Shown here one piece after another: positions 7,452 through 13,287 of a DNA stretch of 17,096 nucleotides (its first letter is position 1; each line of letters opens with the position of its first letter). The translations under genes and the position numbers were made by a program. The notes beneath the pieces are model-generated. The model saw nothing but the letters and a program-made list of their open reading frames with translations, had not been told where the DNA came from and made no database searches. The stretch is from an uncultured bacterium (lineage in GTDB: Bacteria > Patescibacteriota > Patescibacteriia > UBA1558 > GWA2-36-10), in contig CAIRBL010000096.1 in assembly GCA_903876815.1 (NCBI GenBank), forward strand, positions 1-17,096, read 5' to 3'.

Positions 7452-8504
7452 TTAAGAAGTTTGTCGGCTAGCTTTTTGTAGCTCTTTAATAATAGGCAAA
7501 AGCTGACCTTCTAAAATATTATATAAATTATGTACAGTCAGCTTGATACGGTGATCAGTCAGTCTGTCTTGAGGAAAATTATAGGTTCTGATTTTTTCAC
7601 TTCTATCTCCAGAGCCAATTTGGCTTTTGCGGGCAGCACTTTCTGCAGCATTTTTTTGTTCTTCTAAGTTAGCTAAAATACGAGAACGTAAAATTTGCAT
7701 GGCTTTGAGGCGATTTTGGGTCTGACTTTTTTCATCCTGACAGCTGACTACAGTGTTGGTGGGTAGGTGAGTGACGCGAACAGCTGAATAAGTCGTATTG
7801 ACTGATTGGCCGCCGTTGCCGGAAGCCATGAAAGTATCAACGCGCAAATCTTTTGGCTCGATGACCAAATCTATTTCTTCAGCTTCAGGTAAAACAGCGA
7901 CGGTGACAGCAGAAGTGTGGACGCGCCCAGCTTTTTCAGTTTCTGGTACTCTTTGGACACGATGAACGCCACTTTCAAATTTGAAAGTTTTATAAACATT
8001 TTCTCCATTGACTTCAGCGATAATTTCTTTAAAGCCACCAAGTTCAGTGCGACTTTGAGAGAGAATTTTGATTTTGAAATTCATTAGTTCAGCAAAACGG
8101 GAGTACATACGAAAAAGATCAGCGGCAAATAATCCTGATTCATCACCACCAGTACCAGCTCTAATTTCTAAGATAATATTTTTATGATCGTTGGGGTCTT
8201 GGGGACTCAAAAGATCAGACAATTCTTCTTTATTAAGCTCAATTTGTCTTTCTAGGTCGCTAATTTCCTCTTGACTGAGGCTGATGATTTCTGGATCAGT
8301 TTCGGCGCTTAGTAAATTTTTGGTAGCAGCTAAATCATATTGTAGTTTTTCCAGTTTTTGGTTGCTAGCCATGATAGTTTTTAGTTCATTGTATCTTTTA
8401 CCTACTACAGACATTTTTTTGCTATCAGAAAGCACTTCTGGTTTTTGTAAATCAGCTTCTACTTGAGCAAATTCTTCTTTTAGTTGATTAATTGTTTCGG
8501 ACAT
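7452..8504 (-). CDS. prfA: Peptide chain release factor 1
   Basis: Class I release factor recognising UAA and UAG. The 350-residue protein has a helical N-terminal domain, the stop-codon-reading tripeptide PET (PxT, 187-189) in the segment HRVQRVPETEKAGR, and the catalytic GGQ at 231-233 in MASGNGGQSVNTTYS. The PxT tripeptide identifies RF1 and excludes RF2, which has SPF. The ATG at 8504 has only an A-rich stretch upstream and no clear Shine-Dalgarno. prmC, encoding the methyltransferase of the GGQ glutamine, follows without a gap. A predicted leader of about 122 nt with three consecutive hairpins precedes the gene, unusual for this window. Confidence 0.97.
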   Translation of the reverse strand: MSETINQLKEEFAQVEADLQKPEVLSDSKKMSVVGKRYNELKTIMASNQKLEKLQYDLAATKNLLSAETDPEIISLSQEEISDLERQIELNKEELSDLLSPQDPNDHKNIILEIRAGTGGDESGLFAADLFRMYSRFAELMNFKIKILSQSRTELGGFKEIIAEVNGENVYKTFKFESGVHRVQRVPETEKAGRVHTSAVTVAVLPEAEEIDLVIEPKDLRVDTFMASGNGGQSVNTTYSAVRVTHLPTNTVVSCQDEKSQTQNRLKAMQILRSRILANLEEQKNAAESAARKSQIGSGDRSEKIRTYNFPQDRLTDHRIKLTVHNLYNILEGQLLPIIKELQKASRQTS

Positions 8505-8536
8505 ATAAATTCTTTTTTTATTTACACCATTACTGG

Positions 8537-8604
8537 GTCATTGCCAACTTGATTGGCAATCTAGAAACTAGAGCTTTCTAGACTCCCGTTTTCACGGGAG
8601 TGAC
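8537..8604. repeat. Three abutting perfect hairpins bounded by GTCA/TGAC, palindromic repeat-like element
   Basis: Three perfect stems follow each other with no spacer: ATTGCCAA/TTGGCAAT (8540-8560, 8 bp), CTAGAAA/TTTCTAG (8561-8581, 7 bp) and ACTCCCGT/ACGGGAGT (8582-8601, 8 bp). The outer ends GTCA (8537-8540) and TGAC (8601-8604) are also complementary. The last hairpin resembles the widespread dispersed CCCG...CGGG-TGAC palindromes of many bacterial genomes. It lies between prfA and its predicted promoter, so it would be transcribed in the prfA leader. Confidence 0.6.
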
Positions 8605-8632
8605 GAGTTAAGGTAAATTTAAATATAGTTTA

Positions 8633-8641
8633 AGTATAGCA
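8633..8641 (-). promoter_or_regulatory. Extended -10 promoter of prfA-prmC
   Basis: On the minus strand TGC directly precedes TATACT (hexamer at 8633-8638). The -35 region falls in the T tail of the rpmE terminator and is weak. The predicted start near 8626 leaves a leader of about 122 nt that carries the three hairpins. Confidence 0.5.
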
Positions 8642-8656
8642 AGATTTTACGTAAAC

Positions 8657-8685
8657 AAAAAACTCTTAAAATTTAAGAGTTTTTT
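8657..8685. terminator. Terminator downstream of rpmE, symmetric
   Basis: An inverted repeat with six A then CTCTT, and AAGAG then six T, forms an 11-bp stem around a short A+T core. It follows the rpmE stop (8702) by 16 bases on the minus strand. The A and T runs on both sides make it potentially bidirectional, though no plus-strand gene ends here. Confidence 0.7.
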
Positions 8686-8701
8686 AATTAATATAAAAAT
8701 G

Positions 8702-9016
8702 TTATTTGTTTGATTCAATTTCAGCCTTGATCTTAGCTTTTTCTTTTTCAGTTTTTCTGACAGCAGCTCTTTTCTTTTTGTCAGCCTTACCTTTACGAAC
8801 AGCGCTGGTTTTCTTTTGTAATTCTTGTTGTTTTTTGAAACGATCAACACGACCGGCAGTGTCAACTAATTTTTCTTTACCAGTATAAAAAGGATGACAA
8901 GCAGAACAGATTTCTACATGGATTTCCTTTTGAGTTGAGCCGATTTTATGAATAGCGCCACAAACACAGACAATTTGTGCGTCTTCATGGTATTTTGGGT
9001 GAATGTCTTTTTTCAT
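8702..9016 (-). CDS. rpmE: 50S ribosomal protein L31, zinc-binding (C+) type with long basic tail
   Basis: Large-subunit ribosomal protein. The first 70 residues match L31: start MKKDIHPKYH, a CVCG pair (Cys17, Cys19), then EICSACHPFYTG (Cys37, Cys40) and a VDTAGRVDRF ending. The four cysteines mark the zinc-binding form. The total of 104 residues is longer than the usual 65-80 because of a C-terminal extension of about 35 residues that is rich in Lys, Arg, Ala and Glu and probably helical. The start is supported by a strong promoter only about 20 nt upstream. Transcription ends at a symmetric terminator before the prfA promoter. It lies next to prfA, an association also seen in other bacteria. 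Confidence 0.95.
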   Translation of the reverse strand: MKKDIHPKYHEDAQIVCVCGAIHKIGSTQKEIHVEICSACHPFYTGKEKLVDTAGRVDRFKKQQELQKKTSAVRKGKADKKKRAAVRKTEKEKAKIKAEIESNK

Positions 9017-9042
9017 ATAAAGTATAAATTTAATGCTTGACT

Positions 9043-9071
9043 AGAATAGCATTATTTTTCTTATAAGTCAA
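9043..9071 (-). promoter_or_regulatory. Promoter of rpmE
   Basis: On the minus strand TTGACT (9066-9071) is followed by a 17-base spacer ending in TGC and by TATTCT (9043-9048): a near-consensus -35 with an extended -10. The predicted start near 9036 gives a leader of about 20 nt without a Shine-Dalgarno. Confidence 0.6.
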
Positions 9072-9126
9072 CCCAGTGGCTTTAAATGCTTAGTTTTGTG
9101 TAAACCTAGGGCCTTGTAGCTTGATC

Positions 9127-9155
9127 TTGCTTTTTTTGAAATTTTGTGTTAAAGT
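9127..9155 (+). promoter_or_regulatory. Promoter of rpsB-tsf
   Basis: TTGCTT (9127-9132), a 17-base spacer ending in TGT, and TAAAGT (9150-9155). The arrangement matches the other extended -10 promoters here. The predicted start is near 9162. Confidence 0.5.
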
Positions 9156-9161
9156 ATGGCT

Positions 9162-9317
9162 ACTCTAATTAATTATTTTAAAAAACAAGCATTTTATAGA
9201 GTCTTTTTGGTCACCTTGTCTGGGTTTCGCCTGGATCGACTAAATTAGATAAAATGTGGGTAATCTCGTATTTTACGAGGTAAAGAAAGGATCTGGCATC
9301 CGCCGGAGTAAACAAAT
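9162..9317 (+). promoter_or_regulatory. Structured 5' leader of rpsB with Shine-Dalgarno at the base of a hairpin
   Basis: About 156 nt separate the predicted start from the rpsB ATG, much longer than other leaders in the window. Three hairpins can be drawn: TCTGGG/CCTGGA around TTTCG (9219-9235, with two wobble pairs), CTCGTA/TACGAG around TTT (9265-9279), and CTGGC/GCCGG around ATCC (9293-9306). The last overlaps the Shine-Dalgarno GGAG (9305-9308, nine bases before ATG), and an alternative GGAT/ATCC pairing (9289-9301) competes with it. Autoregulation of rpsB-tsf by S2 through the leader is known in enterobacteria. A similar role here is inference, and I do not recognise a named RNA family. 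Confidence 0.5.
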
Positions 9318-10010
9318 ATGAAAGAATTAACCTTGCCTTCTTTGGAAGAACTTTTAAAGAAAGGCGTCCATTTTGGTCATAAGACCAACAAAAGACATCC
9401 AAAAATGTCTCCTTTTATTTTCACCAAAAGAAATGGCATCCATGTCATTGATTTGGAGCAAACAGTTATTCAGCTGAAAAAAGCTTTGACTTTTGTGGCT
9501 AAAGTTGCCGAAAAAAACGGTAATATTTTATTTATCGGTTCTAAAAAACAAGCCAAAAGTATTATCAAAGCCTCTGCTGATGATTCTGGTATGCCTTATG
9601 TCATTGGTCGTTGGTTAGGTGGCACTTTTACTAATTTTTACAATATTGTCCGTTTGACACAAAAAATGGAAAAATTAGAAAAAGAAAAGGAAGATGGTAC
9701 TTGGGATCGTTATACCAAAAAAGAACAAGTGACTTTTGCCAAACAACTTGCCAAATTAGAAGACACTGTTGGTGGTATGCGTAAACTAAAACAATTACCA
9801 AGCGCTGTTTTTGTGGTAGATATTAAAAAAGAAAAAACAGCTGTCGCTGAGGCTAATAAAATGAAAGTACCGGTGATTGCTATTACTGATACCAATGTCA
9901 ACCCAGAATTAGTCCAATATGCTATTCCTGCTAATGATGACGCAGTCAAATCTATTGAAGTGATTACTAATTTGATAGCAGAAACTATCAAAGCCAATCG
10001 CGTTCAATAA
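9318..10010 (+). CDS. rpsB: 30S ribosomal protein S2
   Basis: Small-subunit ribosomal protein of 230 residues, typical for S2. Diagnostic segments are LLKKGVHFGHKTNKRHPKM near the N-terminus, IHVIDLEQT, ILFIGSKKQAK, RWLGGTFTNF, the LPSAVFVVDIKKEKTAVAEA stretch, IAITDTNVNPELVQYAIPANDDA, and the C-terminal SIEVITNLIAE. The ATG at 9318 is one of the few starts here with a plausible Shine-Dalgarno (GGAG, 9305-9308). tsf follows on the same strand after 64 bases, the conserved rpsB-tsf order. That gap carries a small palindrome. Confidence 0.97.
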   Translation: MKELTLPSLEELLKKGVHFGHKTNKRHPKMSPFIFTKRNGIHVIDLEQTVIQLKKALTFVAKVAEKNGNILFIGSKKQAKSIIKASADDSGMPYVIGRWLGGTFTNFYNIVRLTQKMEKLEKEKEDGTWDRYTKKEQVTFAKQLAKLEDTVGGMRKLKQLPSAVFVVDIKKEKTAVAEANKMKVPVIAITDTNVNPELVQYAIPANDDAVKSIEVITNLIAETIKANRVQ

Positions 10011-10016
10011 AAAATA

Positions 10017-10039
10017 ATCCCTCGACTAAGGCTCGGGAT
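10017..10039. repeat. Short palindromic element between rpsB and tsf
   Basis: ATCCC at 10017-10021 pairs with GGGAT at 10035-10039, extended inward by CGA/TCG past one bulged base, and is followed by GACTAG. The sequence resembles dispersed ATCCC...GGGATGAC palindromes common in bacterial intergenic DNA, and it shares the GGGA-TGAC end with the element at 8537-8604. It would form a hairpin in the rpsB-tsf mRNA. There is no T run after it, so it is not an obvious terminator. Confidence 0.5.
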
Positions 10040-10074
10040 GACTAGATTAGAAAATAAAATTTAAATTTAAAATT

Positions 10075-10848
10075 ATGTCTTTAGAATTAATCAAAAAAAT
10101 TAGACAAATTACTGGCGCTGGCATGGTTGATGTCAAAAAAGCTTTGGAAGAAGCTGGTGGCAATGAAGAGCAAGCAATAGATATTTTGCGTAAAGCTGGC
10201 TCAAAAATAGCTGCTAAAAAAGCTGACAGAGTAGCTAGCGAAGGTGTCTTTGCTCTAGCTAAAAATGATAAAAGTATTGCCGTTGTGAGTGTGAATTGCG
10301 AAACAGATTTTGTGGCACGTAATGAAGATTTTGTAGCTACGGTCAATAGTTTTGCTGCTAAACTTTTAGAATTAGGCGCAGCTGACTTTGAGGCTTGGGC
10401 GAACAATGAAATTACTAATACCTTGATTGTGAAGATTGGTGAAAATTTACGTTTAGGTAGTTTTGCTATTTTAGATGGTGAAAATATTGGTAGCTATTTG
10501 CATTCCAATAAAAAAGTAGTTGGTGTAGCTATTCTAAAAGGTGGTGATCAAACTTTGGCTAATGATATTGCGATGCATATTGCAGCTTCAGCACCAAAGT
10601 ATTTAAAACCAGAAGAAGTGGAGACAGAAGTATTAAATCACGAAAAAGAAATCTATGCCGAGCAACTTAAGGCTGAAGGTAAGCCAGAGGCGATGCTTGA
10701 AAAAATTATGCAAGGTAAGGTAGAAAAATTTTATACTGAAGTTTGTCTAATCAAGCAAATGTTTATCAAAGATGATAAAAAATCTATTGAAAAATTGTTG
10801 GCAGAAAATAATGCTAGTTTAGAAAAATTCGCTTACTATAGTTTATAA
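10075..10848 (+). CDS. tsf: Translation elongation factor Ts
   Basis: Nucleotide exchange factor that regenerates EF-Tu-GTP. The 257-residue product starts MSLELIKKIRQITGAGMVDVKKALEE, the UBA-like N-terminal domain, and carries the EF-Tu-binding segment NCETDFVARN (TDFV at 77-80). The core contains VGVAILKGG, then DIAMHIAASAPKYL. A coiled-coil-like stretch (LNHEKEIYAEQLKAEGKPEAMLEKI) is followed by KFYTEVCLIKQMFIKD, all typical. No Shine-Dalgarno is obvious before the ATG. It is the second gene of the rpsB operon and is followed by a strong terminator, so the common rpsB-tsf-pyrH-frr order is not continued here. Confidence 0.97.
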   Translation: MSLELIKKIRQITGAGMVDVKKALEEAGGNEEQAIDILRKAGSKIAAKKADRVASEGVFALAKNDKSIAVVSVNCETDFVARNEDFVATVNSFAAKLLELGAADFEAWANNEITNTLIVKIGENLRLGSFAILDGENIGSYLHSNKKVVGVAILKGGDQTLANDIAMHIAASAPKYLKPEEVETEVLNHEKEIYAEQLKAEGKPEAMLEKIMQGKVEKFYTEVCLIKQMFIKDDKKSIEKLLAENNASLEKFAYYSL

Positions 10849-10880
10849 AATTGCTAGCATTATTGTTTATATTTTTATTA

Positions 10881-10912
10881 TAACCCCAGGCTTTGCCTGG
10901 GGTTGATATTTT
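10881..10912 (+). terminator. Terminator of rpsB-tsf
   Basis: A perfect 10-bp stem, AACCCCAGGC/GCCTGGGGTT, with loop TTT (10881-10903), followed by an A+T-rich, T-biased tail. It lies 32 bases after the tsf stop. Its last bases overlap the -35 box of the next gene. Confidence 0.75.
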
Positions 10913-10931
10913 TTATATTTACTGTCATAAT
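10902..10931 (+). promoter_or_regulatory. Promoter of the PSP1 gene, overlapping the tsf terminator
   Basis: TTGATA (10902-10907) uses the last two bases of the terminator stem. After an 18-base spacer ending in TGT comes CATAAT (10926-10931). The predicted start near 10938 gives a leader of about 16 nt. Confidence 0.5.
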
Positions 10932-10953
10932 CATGGCAATTACTTAATAAAAC

Positions 10954-11796
10954 ATGAAAGTAGTAAAAATTCAATTTCATATCGCTGATCGTGAGTATTT
11001 CTTTTTGCCAGAGTTTTCTCAAAGTTCTAGCTATCAAGAAGATGATTTTTTAGCAAACAAAAAAGTCATAGTAGAAACGGAGCTCGGTATTGATATGGGT
11101 ACTATTTTGGCAATGGTAGACTTAGAGGAAGCTGATATACCAAAAGATTTAAAAAGTATGTTAAGACCAGCGACGGCTGATGATGAAGTGGAGATGGTCA
11201 AAAAATCAAGTGCGTATAGTGGGTATTTGAAACAAGTGAATGATTTGGCTAAACAGTATGAATTAAAAATAAAAGTAGTTGATGTAGCGGAAAGTTTTGA
11301 CAGCCAACGTTTGACTTTTTATTTTACGGCTGACAATCGTATTGATTTTAGAGATTTAGTCAAAGACTTGGGTAAGATTTTGCATAAAAAAATTCGTCTA
11401 CAACAAATCGGTGTCAGAGATCAAGCTAAAATTGACGGAGATTATGGTCCTTGTGGTTTGCCTTTGTGTTGTAAAAATTGGCTGAAAGCTTTGGGTAATG
11501 TAAACGCTGAATATATCAAAGATCAAAATTTGATGCATCGTGGCAATGAAAGATTGTCTGGTGCTTGTGGCCGCTTGAAGTGTTGTTTGCGATATGAAGA
11601 AGAAGCTTATAAATACGGTTTAGATAAATTGCCGAAAGTAGGGGACCAGATAAAAACTGGTGCCGGCATGGGGCGTGTAACCAGTATAAATCCTTTGCGA
11701 CAAACAGTTGAGCTGGATATCGATGGTGCGCGAGTAGAGTATCCGTATTTGCAAGGCAGGGTTTGTGAAAAAAATTGTGAAATTAATAAAGAGTAG
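10954..11796 (+). CDS. PSP1 domain protein, RicT/YaaT-like
   Basis: A 280-residue protein of the PSP1 family. The segment ELGIDMGTILAMV near residues 42-55 and the long central region match PSP1. Two cysteine clusters of pattern C-x4-CC follow: Cys167/172/173 in YGPCGLPLCCKNWL and Cys205/210/211 in SGACGRLKCCLRYE, the hallmark of RicT (YaaT). RicT in Bacillus binds iron-sulfur clusters with RicA and RicF and affects RNA processing by RNase Y. No RicA or RicF gene is in the window, so the partner and role here are open. The C-terminal part (about 225-265) looks like a small beta-barrel (VGDQIKTGAGMGRVTSINP). It is a single-gene unit with its own promoter and a strong bidirectional terminator. 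The leader has no Shine-Dalgarno. Confidence 0.88.
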   Translation: MKVVKIQFHIADREYFFLPEFSQSSSYQEDDFLANKKVIVETELGIDMGTILAMVDLEEADIPKDLKSMLRPATADDEVEMVKKSSAYSGYLKQVNDLAKQYELKIKVVDVAESFDSQRLTFYFTADNRIDFRDLVKDLGKILHKKIRLQQIGVRDQAKIDGDYGPCGLPLCCKNWLKALGNVNAEYIKDQNLMHRGNERLSGACGRLKCCLRYEEEAYKYGLDKLPKVGDQIKTGAGMGRVTSINPLRQTVELDIDGARVEYPYLQGRVCEKNCEINKE

Positions 11797-11797
11797 C

Positions 11798-11823
11798 AAA
11801 ACCCCAGCATCTGCTGGGGTTTT
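11798..11823. terminator. Bidirectional terminator between the PSP1 gene and the convergent small gene
   Basis: A perfect 12-bp inverted repeat, AAAACCCCAGCA/TGCTGGGGTTTT, around TC (in practice a 4-nt loop). A and T runs on either side serve both converging genes. It begins one base after the TAG stop of the PSP1 gene. Confidence 0.85.
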
Positions 11824-11838
11824 TGTGAGCTGGGTTTT

Positions 11839-12081
11839 TTATTTTATTTTCTTTGCAAAATAAATACTCAAAAGTATAAATATTAAAGAAATCAGAGTTA
11901 GTGTTAGATGGATTAATAACTGTATAGATGAACCGGCTAAATCGCTTAAGGGCCAAGGCTGATTTATAATCCATAAGTATCTTTCAAAATCTCCATGTAA
12001 CCAATAGTAAAATATAAAGTTGCAGGCAAAAAAGAAAGCGCCTGTGATAAAAAATAAAATAGAGGTAATGTATTTTTTCAT
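11839..12081 (-). CDS. Small two-helix membrane protein of unknown function
   Basis: An 80-residue hydrophobic protein with two predicted transmembrane segments (about 4-27 and 54-76) joined by a loop rich in aromatic residues (WLHGDFERYLWIINQPWPLSD), and a basic C-terminus KKIK. I recognise no family. The gene is supported by an extended -10 promoter about 19 nt upstream of the ATG, a shared terminator just after its stop and consistent membrane-protein composition. It is transcribed divergently from gap. Confidence 0.65.
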   Translation of the reverse strand: MKKYITSILFFITGAFFFACNFIFYYWLHGDFERYLWIINQPWPLSDLAGSSIQLLIHLTLTLISLIFILLSIYFAKKIK

Positions 12082-12106
12082 AAATTTATCTTAATTTAAT
12101 CTATGA

Positions 12107-12134
12107 AAAATAGCAAATTTATATTTTTGGTCAA
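12107..12134 (-). promoter_or_regulatory. Promoter of the two-helix membrane-protein gene
   Basis: On the minus strand TTGACC (12129-12134), a 16-base spacer ending in TGC, and TATTTT (12107-12112). Its -35 box overlaps the -35 box of the divergent gap promoter. Confidence 0.45.
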
Positions 12135-12156
12135 AAACAGCTTTTTTTGTTATAAT
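12127..12156 (+). promoter_or_regulatory. Promoter of gap
   Basis: TTGGTC (12127-12132), an 18-base spacer ending in TGT, and a perfect TATAAT (12151-12156), a strong extended -10. The predicted start near 12163 leaves a leader of about 20 nt without a Shine-Dalgarno. Confidence 0.6.
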
Positions 12157-12182
12157 ACTTATGTAATTTTTAAATTTATATT

Positions 12183-13184
12183 ATGCAGACAAAAATCAAA
12201 GTAGCAATCAATGGCTTTGGCCGTATCGGCAGAGCAGCTTTTAAAATCATGCTTAAAAGCAAAAAATATGAAGTCGTCGCCATCAATGATTTGGCGCCAG
12301 TAGAAACTTTAGCTTATCTTTTGCAATATGATACAGTTTATCGTCAATTTGCTGGCAAAGTCACAGCAAATGGTAACTATTTAGTAGTAAATAATAAAAA
12401 ATATTTGATTACTGCAGTACCAGAGCCAAATAAATTGCCTTGGAAAAAACTTGGTGTTGATGTGGTTTTGGAATGCACTGGTAGATTTGTAAATAGTGAA
12501 GGTGCAGCTTTGCACTTAAAAGCGGGCGCAAAAAAAGTCGTTATTTCTGCCCCAGCCAAAGGTGGCGATGTACCGACATTTTTGATTGGCGTCAATGAGA
12601 AAAATTACCAGAAACAAACATTGGTTTCCAATGCTTCTTGTACAACCAATTGTATCGCACCAGTTGCTTCGGTTTTAGCCAAAACTTTTGGTATCCAAAA
12701 AGCCATGATGACTACTATTCATTCATATACTGCTGATCAGACTTTGGTTGATGGTCCACACAAAGATTTACGTCGTGGCCGGACAGCTGGGCAAAATATA
12801 ATTCCTACTTCTACAGGAGCAGCTTCTGCTTTAGGACAAGTAATTCCTGAGCTTAAGGGTTTGTTTGATGGTTTAGCCATCAGAGTTCCTACGCCAGTAG
12901 TTTCTTTAGCTGATTTTACTTTTTTATTAAAGAAAAATGTGACCGTCCAACAAGTAAATAATGCCTTGATTAAGGCCAGCAAGAGTAAAGAATTAATAAA
13001 TATTTTAGGTGTAACCGATAAACCAGTAGTTTCTTCAGACTTTATCGGTGATGCACGTTCTTCGATTGTTGATTTATCTTTGACACAAGTAGTTGACGGC
13101 AATATGGTGAAAGTCATTGCTTGGTATGACAATGAATGGGGCTACGCCAATCGTTTGGTAGAAATGGCCAAAAACATTGCTTAA
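12183..13184 (+). CDS. gap: Glyceraldehyde-3-phosphate dehydrogenase, type I
   Basis: Glycolytic enzyme that oxidises glyceraldehyde 3-phosphate to 1,3-bisphosphoglycerate. The 333-residue length is normal. Motifs: the nucleotide-binding NGFGRIGR (10-17), AINDL with Asp36 at the position that favours NAD over NADP, the catalytic SNASCTTNCIAP with Cys153, His180 in TTIHSYTADQ, the phosphate-binding RRGRTAGQNIIPTSTGAA stretch, and DNEWGYANRLVE at the C-terminus. The ATG at 12183 is about 20 nt after the predicted transcription start. It is flanked by its own promoter and terminator, so it is probably monocistronic rather than in a gap-pgk operon. Confidence 0.98.
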   Translation: MQTKIKVAINGFGRIGRAAFKIMLKSKKYEVVAINDLAPVETLAYLLQYDTVYRQFAGKVTANGNYLVVNNKKYLITAVPEPNKLPWKKLGVDVVLECTGRFVNSEGAALHLKAGAKKVVISAPAKGGDVPTFLIGVNEKNYQKQTLVSNASCTTNCIAPVASVLAKTFGIQKAMMTTIHSYTADQTLVDGPHKDLRRGRTAGQNIIPTSTGAASALGQVIPELKGLFDGLAIRVPTPVVSLADFTFLLKKNVTVQQVNNALIKASKSKELINILGVTDKPVVSSDFIGDARSSIVDLSLTQVVDGNMVKVIAWYDNEWGYANRLVEMAKNIA

Positions 13185-13193
13185 TCTATATTG

Positions 13194-13219
13194 AAAAACC
13201 CTGACTTGTCAGGGTTTTT
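13194..13219 (+). terminator. Terminator of gap
   Basis: A perfect 12-bp stem, AAAAACCCTGAC/GTCAGGGTTTTT, around TT, nine bases after the gap stop codon. The right arm ends in a run of five T. Confidence 0.85.
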
Positions 13220-13221
13220 GT

Positions 13222-13249
13222 TTGACAAATTTGAGAAATAAGCTAATAT
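13222..13249 (+). promoter_or_regulatory. Promoter of the secreted protease gene
   Basis: A consensus -35 TTGACA (13222-13227) lies two bases after the gap terminator, with a 16-base spacer to TAATAT (13244-13249). There is no TGn extension, unlike most promoters here. The predicted start near 13256 gives a leader of about 32 nt. Confidence 0.55.
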
Positions 13250-13287
13250 TTTGAGTAAGTTTAAAATAATTATTTAAAGAAACAAAG

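Noticed and set aside
8647..8865. Minus-strand open frame of 72 codons overlapping rpmE
   Set aside because: It is a frame-shifted shadow of the Lys-rich L31 tail and runs through the terminator.
9162..9317. tRNA or known riboswitch in the rpsB leader
   Set aside because: No cloverleaf or T-loop sequence and no recognised ligand-binding core; only simple hairpins are visible.
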